Assembly (NCBI GenBank): GCA_016285615.1
Contig: JAEERB010000011.1
Location: forward strand, 1-29,526
Reading direction: 5' to 3'
Origin: Bacteroidales bacterium
GTDB taxonomy: Bacteria; Bacteroidota; Bacteroidia; Bacteroidales; WCHB1-69
DNA length: 29,526 bases
The notes below the pieces were generated by a model. That model made no database searches. It had not been told where the DNA came from and saw only the letters and a list, made by a program, of their open reading frames with translations. Positions 24,913 to 29,526 of the stretch are shown piece by piece; position 1 is the first letter of the stretch, and the number at the start of each line of letters is the position of its first letter. A program made the position numbers and the translations under genes.

Positions 24913-25518
24913 ATGGCAAGATACACAGGACCAAGAACAAAGATTGCAAGAAAATTTAGAGAACCGATTTTCGGACCTGATAAATCTTTAGACAGAAAGA
25001 ACTACGCCCCCGGTCAGCATGGCCAAGCTAAAAAGCGTTCTAAACTGTCGGAATATGGTATGCAGTTGCAAGAAAAACAAAAAGCCAAATATACCTACGG
25101 CGTTTTGGAACGTCAGTTCAAGAAAATCTTCCAACAGGCAGCCAGAAAGAAAGGTATCACCGGTCAGAACTTGATGAAGCTGATCGAATCACGCCTTGAC
25201 AATGTTGTTTATCGTTTGGGTATTGCTCCTTCACGCGCCGCTGCACGTCAGCTGGTATCTCACCGTCACATTTTGGTTAACGGTCAGATTTGCAATATTC
25301 CTTCCGCTCTGTTAGTGCCTGGTGACATTGTAGCTGTTAGAGAACGCTCGAAAGCTCTGGAAGTTATCACCAACTCGCTCAACGGCAGATCAAATCAGTT
25401 CTCATGGCTGGAATGGGACGCTAACCTCATGTCAGGTAAATTCATGAACTATCCTGAAAGAGAAGAAATTCCTGAAACCATCAACGAGCAGGCAATCGTC
25501 GAACTCTATTCTAAATAA
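24913..25518 (+). CDS. rpsD: 30S ribosomal protein S4
   Basis: This 201-residue primary assembly protein binds the 16S five-way junction. [20 protein letters not shown] and [20 protein letters not shown] form the N-terminal part, without zinc-binding Cys residues. The S4 RNA-binding domain spans about 92-155 ([28 protein letters not shown]). S4 is the known autogenous repressor of the E. coli alpha operon, so it is the best candidate ligand for the leader region at 23461-23630; this is inference. Confidence 0.98.
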   Translation: MARYTGPRTKIARKFREPIFGPDKSLDRKNYAPGQHGQAKKRSKLSEYGMQLQEKQKAKYTYGVLERQFKKIFQQAARKKGITGQNLMKLIESRLDNVVYRLGIAPSRAAARQLVSHRHILVNGQICNIPSALLVPGDIVAVRERSKALEVITNSLNGRSNQFSWLEWDANLMSGKFMNYPEREEIPETINEQAIVELYSK

Positions 25519-25570
25519 TAGAGTCTGAATGGCTAGTGAATAAAATTAAAAATAATAAAACATTACAATA

Positions 25571-26566
25571 ATGGCTATATTGACCTTTCAAAAACCCGAT
25601 AAAGTGATCATGCTCGAATCGGATGATTTTCACGGCGTGTTTGAATTTCGTCCCCTTCAACAACGTTATGGTATCACTATCGGAAATGCCCTCAGAAGAG
25701 TTTTGATATCCTCTTTGGAAGGTTTTGCAATAACTTCGATTAAAATTGAAGGCGTAGAACAAGAGTTCTCTTCTATCCACGGCGTGATGGAAGATGTGAC
25801 CGACATCGTTCTTAACCTGAAGAAGGTTCGCTTCAAGAAAAAAATCGAAGACAATAACTCTGAAAAAGCTACCATCGTTATTTCCGGTCAGGAACAGTTC
25901 AAGGCTGGCGATATGAACAACTTCTTGAACTACTTCCAAGTGCTCAATCCCGAAGAGGTGATCTGCAACATGGATCCTTCGGTGAAACTGGAAATGGAAA
26001 TCACCATCGACAAGGGTAGAGGTTATGTTCCCGCTGAGGAAAACAAAACCCTCCACAGTGGCGTCGGAGTTATTTGCATCGATTCTATTCACACCCCCAT
26101 CAAAAACGTAAAATATACGGTTGATAACTATCGTGTTGAACAGAAGACCGACTTTGAGAAGCTGATCATCGAGATTGATACCGACGGTTCAATTCATCCG
26201 AAAGAAGCTCTGAAAGAAGCTGCCAAAATATTGATTCAACACTTTGCCCTCTTCTCAGACGAACGTATCGCTGTTGATTCACCGATGTCGAGCGCACTGG
26301 GCGAAGATATGGACGATGAAATCATGCGCGTAAGACAGATTCTGAAGACCAAACTCGTTGACATGGATCTGTCAGTTCGTGCTCTCAACTGCCTTAAGTC
26401 AGCAGAACTGGAAACCCTCGGAGATTTGGTTTCCATCCACAAAGGCGATCTGTTGAAATTCCGTAACTTCGGTAAGAAGTCTCTCTCTGAACTGGAAGAC
26501 CTCGTTAATTCGAAAGGTTTGGAATTTGGAATGAATGTTGCAAAATATAAATTAGATAAGGAATAA
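25571..26566 (+). CDS. rpoA: DNA-directed RNA polymerase subunit alpha
   Basis: This 331-residue alpha subunit has the assembly domain (about 1-230, with [20 protein letters not shown]) and the C-terminal DNA- and activator-binding domain (about 250-325). The latter contains [20 protein letters not shown], with the Arg that contacts UP-element DNA in E. coli (Arg265), and [16 protein letters not shown]. Length is normal. It lies between rpsD and rplQ, separated by 52 and 5 bases. Confidence 0.98.
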   Translation: MAILTFQKPDKVIMLESDDFHGVFEFRPLQQRYGITIGNALRRVLISSLEGFAITSIKIEGVEQEFSSIHGVMEDVTDIVLNLKKVRFKKKIEDNNSEKATIVISGQEQFKAGDMNNFLNYFQVLNPEEVICNMDPSVKLEMEITIDKGRGYVPAEENKTLHSGVGVICIDSIHTPIKNVKYTVDNYRVEQKTDFEKLIIEIDTDGSIHPKEALKEAAKILIQHFALFSDERIAVDSPMSSALGEDMDDEIMRVRQILKTKLVDMDLSVRALNCLKSAELETLGDLVSIHKGDLLKFRNFGKKSLSELEDLVNSKGLEFGMNVAKYKLDKE

Positions 26567-26571
26567 GAACT

Positions 26572-27093
26572 ATGAGACATCAAAAAAGAATCAATAAGTT
26601 AGGAAGAACAAGTTCGCATAGAAGTGCCATGCTGTCGAACATGGCTGTCTCTTTGATTATGCATAAGAGAATATCCACTACCGTTGCCAAGGCTCGTGAA
26701 CTGAGAAAATTCATCGAACCGCTGGTAACCAAGAGCAAAGAGGATACTACTCATTCAAGACGTATCGTGTTCTCAACGCTGCACAACAAATATGCCGTTA
26801 CCGAACTCTATCGCGAAATCGCTCAGAAAGTGGCTAAACGCCCCGGTGGTTACACCCGCATTCTGAAAACCGGTTTCCGTCAAGGTGACGCCGCTGAGAT
26901 GTGCATCATCGAATTTGTGGATTACAACGAAACCTACACCGTAGCTGGCGAAGCTAAGAAGACTACCAAGACTCGTCGTAGCCGCAAGTCTTCCGCTCCG
27001 AAAGATGCTCCCGCAGCAGAACCGGTTGCCGAAACCGCAGCTGAACCCGTTGCTGAAGCTCCCGCAGCTGAGGAAACTCCCGCCGCTGAATAG
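26572..27093 (+). CDS. rplQ: 50S ribosomal protein L17 with acidic Ala/Pro/Glu tail
   Basis: This 173-residue L17 starts [20 protein letters not shown], followed by the core to about residue 125 ([29 protein letters not shown]). A linker [13 protein letters not shown] and then a low-complexity tail (about 143-173) of Ala, Pro, Glu and Val repeats follow. Compared with E. coli L17 (127 residues) it has an extra 45 or so residues; longer L17 tails occur in Bacteroidota. It ends the operon 22 bases before a terminator. Confidence 0.97.
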   Translation: MRHQKRINKLGRTSSHRSAMLSNMAVSLIMHKRISTTVAKARELRKFIEPLVTKSKEDTTHSRRIVFSTLHNKYAVTELYREIAQKVAKRPGGYTRILKTGFRQGDAAEMCIIEFVDYNETYTVAGEAKKTTKTRRSRKSSAPKDAPAAEPVAETAAEPVAEAPAAEETPAAE

Positions 27094-27115
27094 TTTACAA
27101 TCACTATATGGTCTG

Positions 27116-27148
27116 AAAAAGAGAATGAGAATATCATTCTCTTTTTTT
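27116..27148 (+). terminator. Rho-independent terminator of the alpha operon
   Basis: AAAAA then GAGAATGA (27121-27128), a 5-base loop, TCATTCTC (27134-27141) and a T-run. The A- and T-runs extend the stem. The T-run runs straight into the TATTTTTG box of the next gene, so terminator and promoter are directly adjacent. Confidence 0.9.
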
Positions 27149-27156
27149 TATTTTTG
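27149..27156 (+). promoter_or_regulatory. Promoter -7 box of the SUMF1-domain gene
   Basis: TATTTTTG followed by C matches TAnnTTTG and lies 21 bases before the ATG at 27178. The in-frame TTG at 27154 is part of the box and is not a credible start. Confidence 0.6.
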
Positions 27157-27177
27157 CATACCAACAATCCATACCCT

Positions 27178-28983
27178 ATGAATCGTTTTGCCCATATTTT
27201 TGCCGCTATTTTGATATGCTTAGGCGCCTCAACGCATCTGTTAGCACAAAATAATGCTCGCCAACTACCGACCGATACCACTATTAAGGTCAAAAATGTT
27301 GCTTTTAAGATGATTTTAGTGCAAGGTGGTGACTTTGTGCAAGGTGCTTCGTCGCGCATTGGAAAAACGACAAAAACGGGCGAGAACCCTGCCCATAAGG
27401 TGTGGCTCGACAGTTATAGGATAGGGCAGACGGAGGTAACCCAGGCGTTGTGGGTGGCCGTGATGGGTTCGGAGCCGACACTTTGGGGTGGCTGGGGCGT
27501 GCACGGCCGAGGTGATGATTACCCTGTTTATCACGTTAAATGGACTGATGTGCAAACTTTTATAACTCGTTTGAATGCGCTTACCGGCTTGCAGTTCCGT
27601 TTGCCCACAGAGGCGGAGTGGGAGTTTGCGGCGCGTGGCGGCAATGCAGGTGCTCATTCGCGTTTCGCTGGTGGCCATCTCTTGGATAAAGTGGCGTGGA
27701 ATCGTCACAACGGCGAAGGACATACGCACCCTGTAGCGCAGAAAACACCCAATGCCTTGGGCTTGTACGACATGAGCGGCAATGTGTGGGAGTGGTGCGA
27801 GGATTGGTATGCCAACTACAATGTCGGTTCCCAGTACAATCCGAAAGGTCCTGCTTCGGGCGTGAGCAAGGTGGTCCGCGGCGGCAGTTGGGCCAGTCCG
27901 TCGCAGTCCTGCCGCGTGTCAAGCCGTGATGCCGATGCACCTGACAATATGTACGACTGTGTCGGTTTCCGCTTGGCTCTGTCGGCGCCCGAGGTGCCGA
28001 GGAAAGATGCGAAGCCACGCAAGTTCAAGGATTTCACCTTCCGCAGCGGCCAGTACCATATTCAAGGGTTCGCCTTCGACCAGCGGTCGCAATGTCTGTA
28101 CCTCTCCACCACGACTGCCATCGTTAAAATGGCGCTCGACGGCACGGTGCTCGGCTCGGTGGTCGGGTTCAAGGGCCATGTGGGCCAGGTGGTTCTGGAC
28201 ACGGTGACTCGTAAGGTCTATGCCACGTTGGAAGCGCTCGATGATGATTTGTGTAACGGCATGGCCGCATTCGCTGGTTATGAGCTGTTTACTCGTGCGA
28301 CGGCGGCCGTGTATATCGTGGAGGTGGATATGGACAAGATTACGCGGCTCGATATTCCCGAACAGGAGATTGTTGTGAAGCATGGACTGGCGGCGCCGTT
28401 GGCCGACTATAAGGCCGAAGTGACGGTGGTGGGCAAGCGCTACGAGCACCGCTATGGCGTATGCGGAATTGACGCGTTGGCCATCGGTCCCACTATAGGA
28501 GCACCGTCGGATGGCGGGCGCTATCTCTACGTGTCGTGTGCCATCACCTTAGACACGGTACGAACCGACAATGACTACAACATTCTGCTCTGCTATCCCT
28601 TAGGTGATTTCAGGCAGCCGGCGCACAGCTATTTCATTCACACGGGAAACACCGCTTATGGCGTACAAAATATGGTGTGGGATGCCTTCCGCCAGCGCCT
28701 CCATCTCTTTGTCTATCCAGGCAAGAAGTCGGCGTATCCGAACTATAACGTCTCTTCTATCGATGTGACACAGCCTTCGCTTTACGCGCCATTGCAGGGC
28801 GTGCCGTACGCCACCGAGCCGATGGAGCAGCTGAAGGTCGTTTCGGGCAGTTATTGTACCGCCGGCGCACAAGGCATCTGCCATTACGACGAGAGCCGTT
28901 TCCTAACGGCCAAATATCAAAAGATAGACAATCATCGCTACACGACGATTAAACTGTTCCCGAAAAGGAAAAATGCTTTTTAG
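27178..28983 (+). CDS. Secreted SUMF1 (FGE-like) domain protein fused to a repeat-like C-terminal domain
   Basis: This 601-residue protein has a signal peptide (1-23, ILICLGASTHLLAQ) and a SUMF1/formylglycine-generating-enzyme-like domain (about 38-268). Its motifs are ILVQGGDFVQGA, IGQTEVTQALWVAVMG, RLPTEAEWEFAARGG, YDMSGNVWEWCEDWY, VVRGGSW and VGFRLAL. In true FGE two active-site Cys follow RGGS; here the first is Ser240 and only Cys245 remains, so formylglycine synthesis is unlikely. Residues 280-601 form a second domain with blade-like units (IQGFAFDQRSQCLYLSTTT, GSVVGFKGHVGQVVLDTVTR, HTGNTAYGVQNMVWDAFRQR). I recall similar free-standing proteins of unknown function, but the fusion is unfamiliar. 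There is no lipobox or T9SS tail; the predicted location is the periplasm. Confidence 0.75.
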   Translation: MNRFAHIFAAILICLGASTHLLAQNNARQLPTDTTIKVKNVAFKMILVQGGDFVQGASSRIGKTTKTGENPAHKVWLDSYRIGQTEVTQALWVAVMGSEPTLWGGWGVHGRGDDYPVYHVKWTDVQTFITRLNALTGLQFRLPTEAEWEFAARGGNAGAHSRFAGGHLLDKVAWNRHNGEGHTHPVAQKTPNALGLYDMSGNVWEWCEDWYANYNVGSQYNPKGPASGVSKVVRGGSWASPSQSCRVSSRDADAPDNMYDCVGFRLALSAPEVPRKDAKPRKFKDFTFRSGQYHIQGFAFDQRSQCLYLSTTTAIVKMALDGTVLGSVVGFKGHVGQVVLDTVTRKVYATLEALDDDLCNGMAAFAGYELFTRATAAVYIVEVDMDKITRLDIPEQEIVVKHGLAAPLADYKAEVTVVGKRYEHRYGVCGIDALAIGPTIGAPSDGGRYLYVSCAITLDTVRTDNDYNILLCYPLGDFRQPAHSYFIHTGNTAYGVQNMVWDAFRQRLHLFVYPGKKSAYPNYNVSSIDVTQPSLYAPLQGVPYATEPMEQLKVVSGSYCTAGAQGICHYDESRFLTAKYQKIDNHRYTTIKLFPKRKNAF

Positions 28984-29076
28984 AACGGAGAGAGGAGAGA
29001 GGAGAGAGGAGAGTTCTTCGCAAGCGAAGCGTCGCTTCGCGCCGAGCGGAGATTTGAGAATTGAGAGTTGAGAGTT
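28984..29076 (+). repeat. Intergenic low-complexity tract g with GC hairpin
   Basis: The tract begins GAACGGAGAGAGGAGA (also in tract c, on the other strand) and continues with repeated GAGAGGA. It then holds a perfect hairpin, GCGAAGC (29024-29030) and GCTTCGC (29034-29040), and ends with GAATTGAGAGTTGAGAGTT running into the Fur-family ATG at 29077. No TAnnTTTG box is visible, so the downstream gene may rely on read-through. Confidence 0.7.
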
Positions 29077-29517
29077 ATGAGAAATGAGTTTTCTGACGAA
29101 CAGGTACTTGAGCGGGCGGGTATACATATCACTGCTAACCGGCTGCTTATCTGGCGAGCTATCCGACATCAGTTTGCCGATGCCTTCTCGTTGGCCGACC
29201 TCGAAGCGAAACTGCTCACCATAGACCGCTCTACTATTTTCCGTACGCTTACGCTATTTGGCAATGCCCATCTGCTGCACGAGATTGATGACGGAACTGG
29301 CACTCAGAAATACTGTGTCTGTCACGTTGACGACACCCGCCGTTGCCTCGGTCATGTCCACCTCACCTGCCACATTTGCCACCACACCTATTGCCTGCCC
29401 GACGTGGTGATTCCTCCTGTTCCGCTGCCAGAAGGCTTTCTGCCGGAAGAGACGGAGTATGTGGTAAAAGGTGTCTGCGCAAACTGCAGGAATAAGACGA
29501 AAGAGCAGGAAAAGTGA
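29077..29517 (+). CDS. Fur-family metal-responsive transcriptional regulator
   Basis: This 146-residue regulator has a winged-helix DNA-binding part (about 8-70, ITANRLLIWRAIRHQFADAF and IDRSTIFRTLTLFG) and a metal-binding dimerisation part. His93 and His95 in GHVHLTCHICHHTYC supply regulatory ligands, and two CxxC pairs, Cys98-Cys101 and Cys134-Cys137 (VCANC), form the structural zinc site. It is likely an iron, zinc or peroxide sensor; the metal cannot be decided. I chose the ATG at 29077; the frame also opens with a TTG at 29068 inside repeat tract g. No target operator was identified nearby. Confidence 0.88.
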   Translation: MRNEFSDEQVLERAGIHITANRLLIWRAIRHQFADAFSLADLEAKLLTIDRSTIFRTLTLFGNAHLLHEIDDGTGTQKYCVCHVDDTRRCLGHVHLTCHICHHTYCLPDVVIPPVPLPEGFLPEETEYVVKGVCANCRNKTKEQEK

Positions 29518-29526
29518 AAGGCGTTT

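Noticed and set aside
27178..27990. GldJ/GldK-type T9SS lipoprotein for the SUMF1-domain protein
   Set aside because: The signal peptide lacks a lipobox Cys, no other gld/por genes are nearby, and the long C-terminal domain does not fit.

Overview
The window is chromosomal DNA of a Bacteroidales-type bacterium (phylum Bacteroidota). The evidence is the TAnnTTTG promoter -7 boxes, AUG starts preceded by A-rich stretches without Shine-Dalgarno motifs, two secreted C10 cysteine peptidases ending in type IX secretion (T9SS) sorting domains, an outer-membrane receptor with a carboxypeptidase-like N-terminal domain, and Bacteroidota-type ribosomal proteins. I see no rRNA, tRNA, phage, IS or CRISPR.

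Layout. (1) 2-1378 is the 3' part of an outer-membrane helix-hairpin-helix/beta-barrel protein, convergent with a long-form queA. (2) 2650-6907 (minus) holds two tandem T9SS-exported streptopain-like peptidases. (3) 7169-8143 (plus) is a ROK sugar kinase, divergent from the peptidases. (4) 8235-13055 (minus) is a MacAB-TolC-like tripartite efflux operon in the order tolC, macA, ATPase, permease, with a nested palindrome at its promoter. (5) 13228-20487 (plus) is a run of housekeeping and envelope genes: GT2 glycosyltransferase, TPR membrane protein, ribH, fmt, HU, trmH-like, recJ and a GT4 glycosyltransferase. (6) 20707-23250 is a TonB-dependent-receptor-like outer-membrane protein. (7) 23452-27146 is the alpha ribosomal operon infA-rpmJ-rpsM-rpsK-rpsD-rpoA-rplQ, with its own promoter, a leader of about 170 nt containing a possible 21-codon ORF, and a clear terminator. 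(8) 27178-28983 is a secreted SUMF1-domain protein fused to a repeat-like C-terminal domain, followed by a Fur-family regulator.

The most unusual structure is not a gene. At least seven intergenic gaps carry low-complexity tracts built from one shared vocabulary of short words (TTTGTTCTTTG, GAATTTT, AGTTAAGAAGTTAAGAA, GAACGGAGAGAGGAGA, ATGCATTGTGAATT). The words appear partly in the same order, on either strand. Two of these gaps also carry GC-rich hairpins. I found no tract of this kind inside the ribosomal operon. Other second-look items are the alpha-operon leader, the SUMF1 fusion and the operator-like palindrome of the efflux operon. All family names come from reading motifs; no database search was possible.
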